Below are positions 25,759-34,928 of a DNA stretch of 64,000 nucleotides, piece by piece. The position numbers and the translations under genes were made by a program. Numbering within the stretch: the first letter of the stretch is position 1; the number at the start of each line of letters is the position of its first letter. A model generated the notes under the pieces. It did not search any database. It had not been told where the DNA came from and saw only the letters and a program-made list of their open reading frames with translations. The stretch lies in assembly GCA_018266835.1 (NCBI GenBank), contig JAFDZP010000002.1:62001-126000 (forward strand). The letters run 5' to 3'. The stretch is from Bacteroidota bacterium. Lineage in GTDB: Bacteria > Bacteroidota > Ignavibacteria > Tepidaquicellales > Tepidaquicellaceae.

Positions 25759-27705
25759 ATTAAACTTTCGACTACATACCGTTTAAGTTTTTTATTCCTG
25801 CTGAGTTTTTTACAATACTCTGTTTGTTTTTCACAATCCGATTCACTTCATAGTCATTCAACATTCGATTCTCTTAAAATAAAAAATACAGTTCAGTTTT
25901 CATCTGAGTCAGATACGATTCCTTATAATGATTTTATCTGGAACGATAAACGCAATGTATCCGAAGTATTGAATGAGAAGTCAGGATTTTTTGTGAACAA
26001 CAAAGGACTTGGGCAATATAACAGAATAAGTTTTAATAATTTTAATGATAATGAAATAGGATTTTTTAGAGACGGTATACAGCTTAACAATAGTCTTTTC
26101 GGAATATTTGACCCTGAACTAATTTCAATAAATGAGATTGAAAAAATTGAAGTTGTTTCAAACACCAGTTCGTTTATCTACGGAGTTAATTCATATGGTA
26201 AAGCAATAAACATTATTACTAAAGATAAGTTTGAACCGAAACCTTTTTCCCAGCTGAGATATTCACAGGACCGTTCAGGTTCATTGTTTGCAGATGTTTC
26301 TTTTACAATTCCTTTTTCCAATAAATTTAATTTTTTAATCAGAGCAAATAATCATTCAGGCGATGGTTTATATACAAATTCTGATTTCAGCGCATGGAGA
26401 GCAAACGGAAGAATGAGCTGGTTCCCTTCTGCAAAGTGGAACTTCAAACTTGATTTTGATTATTCTAAAATCTCACGGGGCTTAAACAACGGATTAGTTT
26501 TTTTAGGGAGAGATTTAAGCAGTCAATCTGTGATAGACAGTTTACGTGATCCTAAAGCTTCTGTTGTTGACCCGACAGGAAGAGAAGAGAATAGAAATTA
26601 TAATGCTTCCCTTTCAGCATATTCAAGAATTTTCGGCAATAATTCGCTTGCTACTGCTCAACTTTATTATACACATTATTATAGAAGTTTTGGAGGGAAA
26701 GATTTCCCTTTTACACCACTGGCATCATCATTTCATGTTGACGACAAATATAACACGCAAAGATTAGGTTTAAATCTCACATTTAATAAACGTTTCGTTT
26801 TTTCCGACAACCAATCGGTAGAGTTTACATTGTTAAATAATTACTACAATGATAACTATGATATAAATCTTCAAACAGATAGTCTTAACAGAAATACTTC
26901 AGAATATAATATTGGTATAGGATTTCTTTCAGGAAAGATTGATTACTATCTTAATAAGATTCTTCTCTCAGCAATGGCAAAGGAAGAAAAGAACCTGAGT
27001 AATTCTACAGAGCCTAATTTCAGTTATGGAGGAGAAGGGAAACTTAAATTAATCAATAGAAATAATTTCAATTTAGGCATTTTTGCAGGTGCAAACCACG
27101 TAGTGTTTAGATTCAACGATAACTTCGACCCTGATATTATTTATGACAAACTTTATTATAATAATTATGAAGCCGGGATTGATTTTAAATTGGAAAACAT
27201 TACTTCTTTAGTTGCTTTTAACAGTTCAAATTTTTACTCATCTGTAAAATTTAATCTAATCACAGGTGTATCTAAGTTTACTTTAAAGTCCGAAAATAAT
27301 TTTAAGGTAAATAGTTTTTCCGGTTCATTACCATTTTTTTCTAAAAACGATATTTCTTACTCAGATAAATTATTTAAAAATAAATTAGACTTAAAAATAG
27401 GAGTAAACTTAAAATTTATTTCGAACTTCCAGTATTACAGTATTTATTATCCTGAAACTCTTTGGGATAGATTTTACGGTTATGGTTCTTTTACAAATTT
27501 ATACGAAATCTCAAAACCCAGCAACAATAAATTCATCGCTGATTTATATATAGGGGCAAGAATCGGTCACGCTAATGTAAACTTTACGCTCGCGAATATT
27601 TTTAACAGTTTCTACTATGATACCTTTATGTTTCCTGCGGATGACAGAGGCGGTTTAGGAAATGTGATTTCGAGATTTACAATTGTGTGGGATTTTATAA
27701 ATTAG
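25759..27705 (+). CDS. TonB-dependent receptor-like outer-membrane protein with a non-standard or damaged start
   Basis: About 648 residues. The plug domain is recognisable (VSEVLNEKSGFFVNNKG, RDGIQLNN, ISINEIEKIEVVSN, SYGKAINIIT), followed by a beta-barrel that ends in a typical aromatic strand. The first ATG/GTG/TTG in frame is TTG 25969, which would cut off the signal peptide and half the plug. The frame is open back to a stop at 25744 and encodes an ideal signal peptide, KLSTTYRLSFLFLLSF...VCFSQ, if ATT at 25759 is the start. Alternatively ATG 25736 is the start and one T is missing near 25781-25784. No carboxypeptidase-like leader domain is seen. The substrate is unknown. Confidence 0.75.
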   Translation: MKLSTTYRLSFLFLLSFLQYSVCFSQSDSLHSHSTFDSLKIKNTVQFSSESDTIPYNDFIWNDKRNVSEVLNEKSGFFVNNKGLGQYNRISFNNFNDNEIGFFRDGIQLNNSLFGIFDPELISINEIEKIEVVSNTSSFIYGVNSYGKAINIITKDKFEPKPFSQLRYSQDRSGSLFADVSFTIPFSNKFNFLIRANNHSGDGLYTNSDFSAWRANGRMSWFPSAKWNFKLDFDYSKISRGLNNGLVFLGRDLSSQSVIDSLRDPKASVVDPTGREENRNYNASLSAYSRIFGNNSLATAQLYYTHYYRSFGGKDFPFTPLASSFHVDDKYNTQRLGLNLTFNKRFVFSDNQSVEFTLLNNYYNDNYDINLQTDSLNRNTSEYNIGIGFLSGKIDYYLNKILLSAMAKEEKNLSNSTEPNFSYGGEGKLKLINRNNFNLGIFAGANHVVFRFNDNFDPDIIYDKLYYNNYEAGIDFKLENITSLVAFNSSNFYSSVKFNLITGVSKFTLKSENNFKVNSFSGSLPFFSKNDISYSDKLFKNKLDLKIGVNLKFISNFQYYSIYYPETLWDRFYGYGSFTNLYEISKPSNNKFIADLYIGARIGHANVNFTLANIFNSFYYDTFMFPADDRGGLGNVISRFTIVWDFIN

Positions 27706-27750
27706 CAATTAGCAATTAACAATTAACAATTAGCATTTAACAATTAACAA
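27704..27750. repeat. Tandem heptamer array (ARCAATT, about 6.7 units)
   Basis: Units AGCAATT, AGCAATT, AACAATT, AACAATT, AGCATTT, AACAATT, AACAA follow one another, overlapping the stop codon of the receptor gene. It lies between two convergent genes. Confidence 0.85.
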
Positions 27751-27772
27751 AAAGCAGTTTAATTTATCGTTA

Positions 27773-28849
27773 TTAATTCTGTATTGGTAATGTAGTTTTC
27801 TCAAGTAATATTCTGCAGGCTTCAAATACATCTTCCACTGTAATTAACTTCATGCATTTATATTCATCTTTTCCTGTCCATAAGCATTGTACAGGTTTAG
27901 GCGAGTTGTAAAAGCAAGGGCTGCAATCGAGTTCAATTCTTACAATCAAATGTCTTGTTCCCCATGGGAAAAGCTCCTGAGCGTTAGTATATCCGAATAT
28001 TCCCACAGTTGGAATTTTAAATGCAGCTGCGCTGTGAAGGAAGGCAGAATCGTTTGAGACAAACAAATTACAAAATCTCATACGTGCCATGGAGTCCATA
28101 TAGTTGGAAGTAGAAGCAAGCACTCCCTGCCCGTCAAGCATCTCATCGATTTCAAGATTCAGATCAAATTCATTTCCGAACAGTAAAATCTTTGCACTAT
28201 ATTTTTCTCTGAGCAATCTTCCAAGCTCGGCAAATTTTTTCTTATCCCATCTTTTGTGGATATGATTTTTTAAAACAGCCGAACCTGCATGAAACCCGAC
28301 AAGTGTTTTACCCGCTAATTCATTCTCTTTTAACCATTGTTCGGATTTTCTTTTATCATCTTCGCTTAAAAAAATTTCGAGTCCTTTAACTTCTTTTTCA
28401 TCTGCTGATATTATTGTTTTCACTAAGTCAAAATTCTGGAGAACATTATGCCTGTTCGGTATTTCATCGGCAGTAACGTTATTAAGATTTTCAAGCCTGA
28501 GTACATCGGAATGAGTGTAGTGATGCCCCAGTCTTTTTTTTGCTCCGAGAAAACTATTTACAAGATTATATTCAGTCCGATTGGAAGGATAAACGTTTAT
28601 TGAAACGTCATAATTATTTTTACGAAGAGTGAAAAGTTCTTTAACTGATTTGAACTTTGACTGTTTTAAAAAATTTACGTGGTAAATGTTATTAAGAAAC
28701 GGGCTATGCTCATACATTTCTTTAACGGACTTAAACATCACAAGCATATCTATCTGAGCATCCGGAATTTTCTCCTTCAGTAATCTTAAAGAGGGAGAAA
28801 ACATCAATGCATCACCGTTACCGGAAAGCGCATTTATTAAAATCTTCAT
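27773..28849 (-). CDS. Glycosyltransferase family 9 (heptosyltransferase-like)
   Basis: 358 residues with the GT9 plan: an N-terminal Rossmann domain (MKILINALSGNGDALMFSPSL, a variant of the GDxxxxxP acceptor loop), and a C-terminal nucleotide-sugar domain with VGFHAGSA, FVSNDSAFLHSAAAFKIPTVGIFG and a final cysteine-containing region (CSPCFYN, CLW). GT9 enzymes add ADP-heptose or related sugars to LPS core at the inner face of the inner membrane. The next gene upstream (28866) is 16 bases away, so they are co-transcribed. The sugar is not predictable. Confidence 0.9.
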   Translation of the reverse strand: MKILINALSGNGDALMFSPSLRLLKEKIPDAQIDMLVMFKSVKEMYEHSPFLNNIYHVNFLKQSKFKSVKELFTLRKNNYDVSINVYPSNRTEYNLVNSFLGAKKRLGHHYTHSDVLRLENLNNVTADEIPNRHNVLQNFDLVKTIISADEKEVKGLEIFLSEDDKRKSEQWLKENELAGKTLVGFHAGSAVLKNHIHKRWDKKKFAELGRLLREKYSAKILLFGNEFDLNLEIDEMLDGQGVLASTSNYMDSMARMRFCNLFVSNDSAFLHSAAAFKIPTVGIFGYTNAQELFPWGTRHLIVRIELDCSPCFYNSPKPVQCLWTGKDEYKCMKLITVEDVFEACRILLEKTTLPIQN

Positions 28850-28865
28850 AGAGCAAAATTAGGGG

Positions 28866-30842
28866 TTACTTCATTTCCGGAGCAATTATACTTAACTTCT
28901 CAAGCATCTTATTAGCATTTTCTGCATCGTTCTTTTGCATATATAACGAGTATAAAGATGTTAAAGCATTCACATTGAAGCTGTCAGCTTCGATTGCCTT
29001 TAGATAATTATTGAACGCTTCATCTTTGTTTCCATTCTGCAAATATATATCTCCAAGGTTCTGATAAGCAGCACCAAAATTCAGAGGAGCTTTATCAATA
29101 GCTCTCTTGAATGCATCTATTGCATCCTGCTTTTTGCTTCGCAGTATGTTCATACCGTAAACAAAATCACCGACGAATTTTTTATCGTATTTAGGGTTTG
29201 CTGCGAATGTTTTTACATTTGCAATATCATTATCGGATTTTCTCTTATAGACTACATCACTGTATCCTGATTCTTTAACACTGAATGGATATGCATAATA
29301 ATTATTTAAGAAGCCGTCATAGGTGAGCAGAGCAATTTCAGCAAATGCGCTTGGCTTTATACCTGTAGAGAAATAAATATAATCCGGTTTACGCGATAAA
29401 ACATACTCTGCATTATATTTACGTTCCTTCCAGTTTAATGGCAAAGCGGATACTTCAGGTATCTGTAAAGGTTTATGGGCAATGGTTTCATCAGTTAATC
29501 CCAGCATATCAATAACTATCACATCTGAGAAATACGATACTGCTCCTATTGTTGTTGCAGCAAGGACAAGCGGTCTGCCTAGCTGTGTTTGTTTTTTATT
29601 AAACCACGCTCCGGCAAGTTTCATTTTTTCAACCAAGCCGTTTTCTGTCTCAACATCTTTTTTAATTGCTTCTTTTTGAGAATTATAATTGAAAATTCCA
29701 ATTACCAGAGAAACAACAAGAGCTAATGCTAATCCTGTTGAAGCTTTTGCTTTCATACGAAGCGAAACATCTTCAAGAAATTTTGCAAATAAAATATATA
29801 TGAAAGGAAGTACCGGCAGGAAAAATCTGAACTGCTTCAGAACGTCTCCGCCAACCATTATTATATAAACTGAATACGAAATGGTCAACAAGTACATCAG
29901 AGAAATTTCAAAGAAATTTTCTTTTTTACGGAAGAGCAGTAACGGTAATGCAAATACTACCCCGTAAACCATATAAGCTTCAAAGAAATTTTTGAAGTAT
30001 GTCCAGCCGGCTGATATATATGCGGCGTTAAATCCTGTCTTAGCATAAGCAGTATTCGGGAACGGATATCCGTAATAGCTTAATCTCCATAGTATAAATA
30101 ACAACGTCGGTACTACATACACTGCATAAGTGATTAGATTACCTTTTGAGAAGATATCTTTTACAAATCCTGCCTTATTAACTTTTATAGAAACTATTAC
30201 TTTGTGAATGATAATCAGGCCGAAGAAGTACAAACCTTCCGGTCTTGTAAGTGAGGCAAGAAAAATAAAAAGCGAAAACATATAATTCGGTGCATCGGAA
30301 TTTTTATTCTTCATATAATAATAAATTCCCGCAAGAACGTATGCCATGAACATACATGTTTCCATTCCGCTGATAGCCCAGAAATTAAACGCTCCCGTAA
30401 GCACCAACAAAGCAACAGGAATAAAATTGAAAAGATATGAAGATTGCTGCTGCGTTTTTTTTGAACCATCTTTTAATTCCACCAATGAAGAGATCTTAAA
30501 AGTCTGGAACAGCACAAGGATTCCAAATCCCATACTAAGGTACTGAGAGATGGTTTCAATATTCATTTTCATTGCATAGAAAATGCTGAGTATCAAAACC
30601 CAAAGCAGATTTGTATATCCTTCTACTTTTTCGCCGGGATTAAACACCAATCCCTTACCCTCAACAAAATTTTTCACAAACCTGAAACTGATGTACGAGT
30701 CATCCTGAATGAATTTTACCTGATTACATAAATAGATAAGAACAAACGATAATGCAATTAAAAGAAAATATATAACGGGTCTGTTATCTTTCGGTTTTGC
30801 AGGAATTTTTATTTCCGGTTTTGCAGCGCTTACTTTTGCCAT
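28866..30842 (-). CDS. Polytopic GT-C-like glycosyltransferase with C-terminal TPR repeats
   Basis: 658 residues. About ten to twelve membrane helices span residues 28-390. After the first helix, a periplasmic loop has FIQDDSYISFRFVKNFVEGKGLVFNPGEKVEGYTN. Its acidic pair and FNPGExVEGYTN pattern are typical of lipid-linked-sugar-dependent GT-C enzymes of the arabinofuranosyl/mannosyltransferase type. A soluble region follows, then about three TPRs (FGAAYQNLGDIYLQNGNKDEAFNNYLKAIEADS). It probably transfers sugar from a polyprenyl carrier outside the inner membrane. It sits between GT9 and DUF2723 genes. The TPR tail on a GT-C enzyme may recruit substrate proteins; this is inference. Confidence 0.72.
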   Translation of the reverse strand: MAKVSAAKPEIKIPAKPKDNRPVIYFLLIALSFVLIYLCNQVKFIQDDSYISFRFVKNFVEGKGLVFNPGEKVEGYTNLLWVLILSIFYAMKMNIETISQYLSMGFGILVLFQTFKISSLVELKDGSKKTQQQSSYLFNFIPVALLVLTGAFNFWAISGMETCMFMAYVLAGIYYYMKNKNSDAPNYMFSLFIFLASLTRPEGLYFFGLIIIHKVIVSIKVNKAGFVKDIFSKGNLITYAVYVVPTLLFILWRLSYYGYPFPNTAYAKTGFNAAYISAGWTYFKNFFEAYMVYGVVFALPLLLFRKKENFFEISLMYLLTISYSVYIIMVGGDVLKQFRFFLPVLPFIYILFAKFLEDVSLRMKAKASTGLALALVVSLVIGIFNYNSQKEAIKKDVETENGLVEKMKLAGAWFNKKQTQLGRPLVLAATTIGAVSYFSDVIVIDMLGLTDETIAHKPLQIPEVSALPLNWKERKYNAEYVLSRKPDYIYFSTGIKPSAFAEIALLTYDGFLNNYYAYPFSVKESGYSDVVYKRKSDNDIANVKTFAANPKYDKKFVGDFVYGMNILRSKKQDAIDAFKRAIDKAPLNFGAAYQNLGDIYLQNGNKDEAFNNYLKAIEADSFNVNALTSLYSLYMQKNDAENANKMLEKLSIIAPEMK

Positions 30843-30888
30843 TAAAACTTTATTTAAAATCTTTAGTTAAATTCTTTTGGAAATAAAA

Positions 30889-30916
30889 AACGACTTTGTT
30901 TTTAAGCAAAGTCGTT
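30889..30916 (-). terminator. Terminator of the DUF2723 gene
   Basis: AACGACTTTG (30889-30898) pairs with CAAAGTCGTT (30907-30916). The A-run at 30884-30890 gives the T-run on the minus strand. It separates the DUF2723 gene from the two glycosyltransferase genes downstream. Confidence 0.85.
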
Positions 30917-30948
30917 TAATTTAAAACTGTTAATTATTTAAGAACATT

Positions 30949-33609
30949 TTACTTGCCCTGAGACATCTTACTTCTTATATCCTGCTCTCTTTGCTGTAAG
31001 CCCGGATCATTTCTACTATAAGATTTAAGCACTTCAATAATCCTTAAAGCATTGTTGTAATCTTTCTTACTTTCATAAGCATCCAGCAAAATTCTATATG
31101 GATTATAATAATCGTTAGGATTAATTGTCTTCGATACCTGAATTTCTTTTTCAGCCTGAACAATTACGTCACCAATTAATTCGTTATACTTATTATCGTT
31201 GTGTATATTTCGGTAAAGCATCGCAACGTAGTATTCCATTCTGTAATCCATTGGTATTGCCTTAGGAGAAATCACCTGCTCCATTCTATCTAAAGTCTGC
31301 TGAACTAAATTATATTTTGTAGAATCCTGAGCATAAGTTTCAGCTAACTTAAGGAAAATATTCCTGTAGCTTGAAATCATTCTTTGATGATTTTCATCAT
31401 AGAAGATTGAAGCATCTGTTAAGCCTCTGAATTTAAAGCCATATCTTGGAGTCTTTGAAGCATCTTCCGGATTATCAAATAGACACTTTCTTGTAATAGC
31501 TGTATCAACTGTTATTCCTGTGCTTACACTTCCAACTTTGAAAGGATAAAGTTTTTGTGCCATTCCCTGCATTGAAAGATACTCGCTTAATCCTAAGTAG
31601 TTATCATTGGAAACTGTTGCGCACCAGTAAATAGGTCTTTCCCATTTATTGGCTTTCAAAATATCCATCATTACAATATCGCTGCCTCTTACTATCTGCA
31701 TTGGTTTTCCGCCATCGCCTTGCTGATAAGGATATCCCTGGTAATTCCAGGTAAACTTAGTCGGCAAGTCCGAGCGATTTCTCATTGAGTCAGGAAAAGC
31801 AGTTTTTGGTAAATCAATTGAAAGAACTGTTTTCGGATCCCATCTGTCAGGGGCTATTTTTCTTAACTGTGTATCGGTCATTGTGAACGGAACCGGTAAT
31901 GCTCCGTAAGGTCTTTCATTTTTCAACTGAATATTATACCACTCAGTCTGTGCTAATGAAAGGTTTACAATTCTAACGTCAGTTCTTATTCCGTAAGCAG
32001 CCTGCAAGCACCATAGAGGGAATGTATCGTTATCTCCGTTTGTAAATAAGATAGCATCCTTCTCTACACTCTGCAATATGTTATATGCATAATCATAAGG
32101 GAAATAATTTTTGCTTCTATCCTGCTTAGGATAATTTACTCTAAGCATATTTATAGGAACAAATATAAATGATGCGGCAAGTATTAATGTACCGCCTGCC
32201 ATCATTGTTTCCTTATTTAGTTTTTCTCTTATTAATTCTATTAAGCCGTAAACTCCTATGCCTATCCACATGGAATAGACCATAAACGCCCCGACATAAA
32301 AGTAGTCCCTTTCCCGCGGCTGAGGATCCTGCTGGTTCTGATAAAGTGCCGTAACGACACCCATAGCTATAAACATCATCATAAATACGAACGCCATCTT
32401 CCAGTCCCGCCGGAAGTGAATCCAAATTCCCAGCAATCCGAACGCCATAGGTATTGCATAAAATTTACTGAAATCCCACTGGTCGCCCTGGTCATAACCT
32501 GCGCGGCCGATGTACTGCCAGAATAAATATCTTAAGAACATTTCCTTTATCTGATATCTCCACATAAAGTCAAAGTCACCTGTGTAATTATCCCAAGTTC
32601 TTGTATGTTGTGGTTCGTGTGAATATCTTCTGGGAAGAATCAAAGGCTGTTCGCCGTACTGTTCACGATTTAAATATGAAAGAAGTACAGGAAGATTATC
32701 AGGATTGTTTTCATCAATCGGCATATTTTGTACTGCCGATCTTTCAAGTACTGATACGTATGTTGAATAACCTAAAATTACTAAAAAGACAGATAAACAG
32801 AAGAGACTTAACATAGCCATTTTCTTGGCTCTGCCATAATAAATTCCGAATAATAAAAGACCAATGATAACTATTCCAATCATTCCGCTTACGTTAAGCA
32901 TAGATGGGAATTTTTTTACTATTCCCGGATAAACTATAAAGAATGCAACTGCAGAAACACCAATCGCAATCAGCAGTGAATTTCTTGTGTAAGTATATCT
33001 TCTGAAGTAGAATAATAAACCTGCAACGAAAATCATTTGTGCGACTAATAAGTGAATACCAAGTGCAAGACCGCAAACATAGCATAATAACAATAAGTAT
33101 TTATCAGAGCCCGGCTCATCTGCTTTTTCCCACCATACCATCATTATGTAAGCGCATAATCCTATAAGAAATGTTCCGAAACCGTAAACTTCAGCTTCCA
33201 TCGCATTGAACCAGAATGAATCACTGAACGCATAAGATAAAGCTCCTATTGCAGAAGCGCCGCAAACCATTAAAATAGAGTATAAATTTTTTGGAGCACC
33301 TTTCCAGTTGTTAATTACTTTTACAGTGAATAAATATAACAACAAAGCGCAAAGTGAACTTGCAATAACAGAAAGATAATTCATTCGTAATCCTATATCC
33401 GGAGATGTAGGAATCATAGTAAATATTTTACCGACTAAAGTATGAAGCGGTGCCCCCGGAGGATGGGGAACGCCGACAGTAAATGCGCATGCAATGAACT
33501 CACCGCAATCCCAGAAGGAAAGCGTTGGCTGAACAGTCATTATGTAAATAACGGTCGCAAAGAGAAATACGAATAATCCCGTAATCTTATTAAAAGTCTT
33601 AAAATTCAT
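30949..33609 (-). CDS. DUF2723 polytopic membrane protein, probable protein O-glycosyltransferase
   Basis: 886 residues. The N-terminus is diagnostic for DUF2723: TVQPTLSFWDCGEFIACAF followed by GVPHPPGAPLHTLVGKIF. An acidic residue in the first periplasmic loop (FWDCGE) is in the place of the catalytic acid of GT-C/protein O-mannosyltransferases. About twelve membrane helices run to residue 480. A large periplasmic part follows (DAILFTNGDNDTFPLWCLQ, typical of the family), then TPR-like helices at the end. In Bacteroidota these proteins are proposed to glycosylate exported proteins or build polysaccharides. It is a single gene with its own terminator. Confidence 0.85.
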   Translation of the reverse strand: MNFKTFNKITGLFVFLFATVIYIMTVQPTLSFWDCGEFIACAFTVGVPHPPGAPLHTLVGKIFTMIPTSPDIGLRMNYLSVIASSLCALLLYLFTVKVINNWKGAPKNLYSILMVCGASAIGALSYAFSDSFWFNAMEAEVYGFGTFLIGLCAYIMMVWWEKADEPGSDKYLLLLCYVCGLALGIHLLVAQMIFVAGLLFYFRRYTYTRNSLLIAIGVSAVAFFIVYPGIVKKFPSMLNVSGMIGIVIIGLLLFGIYYGRAKKMAMLSLFCLSVFLVILGYSTYVSVLERSAVQNMPIDENNPDNLPVLLSYLNREQYGEQPLILPRRYSHEPQHTRTWDNYTGDFDFMWRYQIKEMFLRYLFWQYIGRAGYDQGDQWDFSKFYAIPMAFGLLGIWIHFRRDWKMAFVFMMMFIAMGVVTALYQNQQDPQPRERDYFYVGAFMVYSMWIGIGVYGLIELIREKLNKETMMAGGTLILAASFIFVPINMLRVNYPKQDRSKNYFPYDYAYNILQSVEKDAILFTNGDNDTFPLWCLQAAYGIRTDVRIVNLSLAQTEWYNIQLKNERPYGALPVPFTMTDTQLRKIAPDRWDPKTVLSIDLPKTAFPDSMRNRSDLPTKFTWNYQGYPYQQGDGGKPMQIVRGSDIVMMDILKANKWERPIYWCATVSNDNYLGLSEYLSMQGMAQKLYPFKVGSVSTGITVDTAITRKCLFDNPEDASKTPRYGFKFRGLTDASIFYDENHQRMISSYRNIFLKLAETYAQDSTKYNLVQQTLDRMEQVISPKAIPMDYRMEYYVAMLYRNIHNDNKYNELIGDVIVQAEKEIQVSKTINPNDYYNPYRILLDAYESKKDYNNALRIIEVLKSYSRNDPGLQQREQDIRSKMSQGK

Positions 33610-33723
33610 TTAGTTTTTCTTGTATTTTCTGCTAAAAAATAATGGATAAGTAAGGAAATTAAAGTAATTATGCGTGATATTCAAGATAAAGAGAGGGTGG
33701 AAAAAGAGGTGTAAAATAATTAT

Positions 33724-34257
33724 TTAGTCGTCAATTAGTTTAAACTTTTTTTCTTTTAAATCATATTCATAGTAAACCCATTCAAGCTCTTTTGGTGATA
33801 CAGAAAAGCGATACCAATTAATTTTATCTATATTGTAATTATAGGTCTGATGTTTTTTATTATCAATATTCAGTACAGTTAATATTGAATCTATATTTTG
33901 CGGATATTCTCCTTTAACTTCCCGGGACCTTTCAATTTCTGTAACAATTCTATATCCTTCATTAATTTGATACTGTACTTTGAAAACCCAAATAATCGTA
34001 AAAGCAATATTGATATAAAGAAGTATTAAACATAATTTTCTAAAATTTTTATTTGCAGCTATTGTTTTTTGAAAAAGAAATAAATTAAGAATAACTATTA
34101 TTGCGATTGGAAAGAAAATACAAATGCTACAGTTTTCCGGAACCATTAGTATCAAAAAAGCAGATGAAAGCCCATATGGGTTAAATCCTATGTAATTAAT
34201 CAATAGATGTAATGCATAAACCGATTCCAAAATTACAATAATTATTAAACCTGCCAT
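33724..34257 (-). CDS. Unknown membrane protein, paralogue A
   Basis: 177 residues with three or four membrane helices in the first 110 residues, then a charged exposed domain of about 65 residues (TEIERSREVKGEYPQNIDSIL...YEYDLKEKKFKLIDD). The C-terminal domain aligns with that of the neighbour at 34314-34859: GEYPQNIDSI against NEYPSDVNDI, and both end in a Y-rich WxYYEYD / WNHLEYH pattern and an acidic tail. That EYPxxxxxI layout recalls the soluble part of pilin-like proteins, but there is no pilin N-terminus. Function unknown. Confidence 0.65.
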   Translation of the reverse strand: MAGLIIIVILESVYALHLLINYIGFNPYGLSSAFLILMVPENCSICIFFPIAIIVILNLFLFQKTIAANKNFRKLCLILLYINIAFTIIWVFKVQYQINEGYRIVTEIERSREVKGEYPQNIDSILTVLNIDNKKHQTYNYNIDKINWYRFSVSPKELEWVYYEYDLKEKKFKLIDD

Positions 34258-34313
34258 TTTTGCGAATTACGATTTTAAAAAAAAAATTAAAATACGATTG
34301 ACAGTTAAAAATT

Positions 34314-34859
34314 TCAATCATTAACTTTTATTTCTTTTGTATTGGAATGATACTCAAGATGATTCCATTTAAATCCAAATGGTTCATACCATAATTCAAA
34401 ATATTTATTATTACCAAATCTTTCATAACGGACAACTTTATTTTCCGATAAGTTTAAATTTTTACAAATATCATTCACATCCGACGGATATTCATTGTTC
34501 ACATCATAGTAACTCTCCATTTCTTTTATCAATTTTTTAAAGTCATCCATTTGAATTTGAACTCTTTGAGAAAATGTAATTGTCAAAAAAATGTTTAGTC
34601 CCAACAATACAGGAAAGAGTATTTTTATAAAAACAGTTTGCCAATTTGTTTGCTTATCCGGTATTAAAAAGACAATTATGAAAAAAACAATTGTTACGCT
34701 CCAATAAAAAATTAATAGAAAAGGTTTTTGTACTCTGATCATATAGCCAAGAAAAAGATGTTCATAAATTCCCATAATATCCATTGGCCAATAAGGCTGC
34801 AGAATAAAAATGAGATAAGTCAAACAATATACTAATATAGCAATCCGTAGTTCTTTCAT
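34314..34859 (-). CDS. Unknown membrane protein, paralogue B
   Basis: 181 residues with three predicted membrane helices (residues about 5-25, 45-68 and 80-100), then a soluble domain of about 80 residues with DFKKLIKEMESYYDVNNEYPSD and a tail ending KEIKVND. It has the same architecture and C-terminal pattern as the gene at 33724-34257, 56 bases downstream, so the two are a diverged tandem duplication. No known family was recognised. Confidence 0.65.
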   Translation of the reverse strand: MKELRIAILVYCLTYLIFILQPYWPMDIMGIYEHLFLGYMIRVQKPFLLIFYWSVTIVFFIIVFLIPDKQTNWQTVFIKILFPVLLGLNIFLTITFSQRVQIQMDDFKKLIKEMESYYDVNNEYPSDVNDICKNLNLSENKVVRYERFGNNKYFELWYEPFGFKWNHLEYHSNTKEIKVND

Positions 34860-34876
34860 CTGTTTTGTTTAAACAA

Positions 34877-34904
34877 AAAAGCGGACTATTTCTAACCCGC
34901 TTTT
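34877..34904 (-). terminator. Terminator of the first beta-barrel gene in the array
   Basis: AAAAGCGG (34877-34884) pairs with CCGCTTTT (34897-34904), with an A-run on the left giving the minus-strand T-run. The loop core TATTTCTAA recurs in the terminators at 36639 and 37551. Confidence 0.8.
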
Positions 34905-34928
34905 CAAATCAAAATACTTTTATAAATA

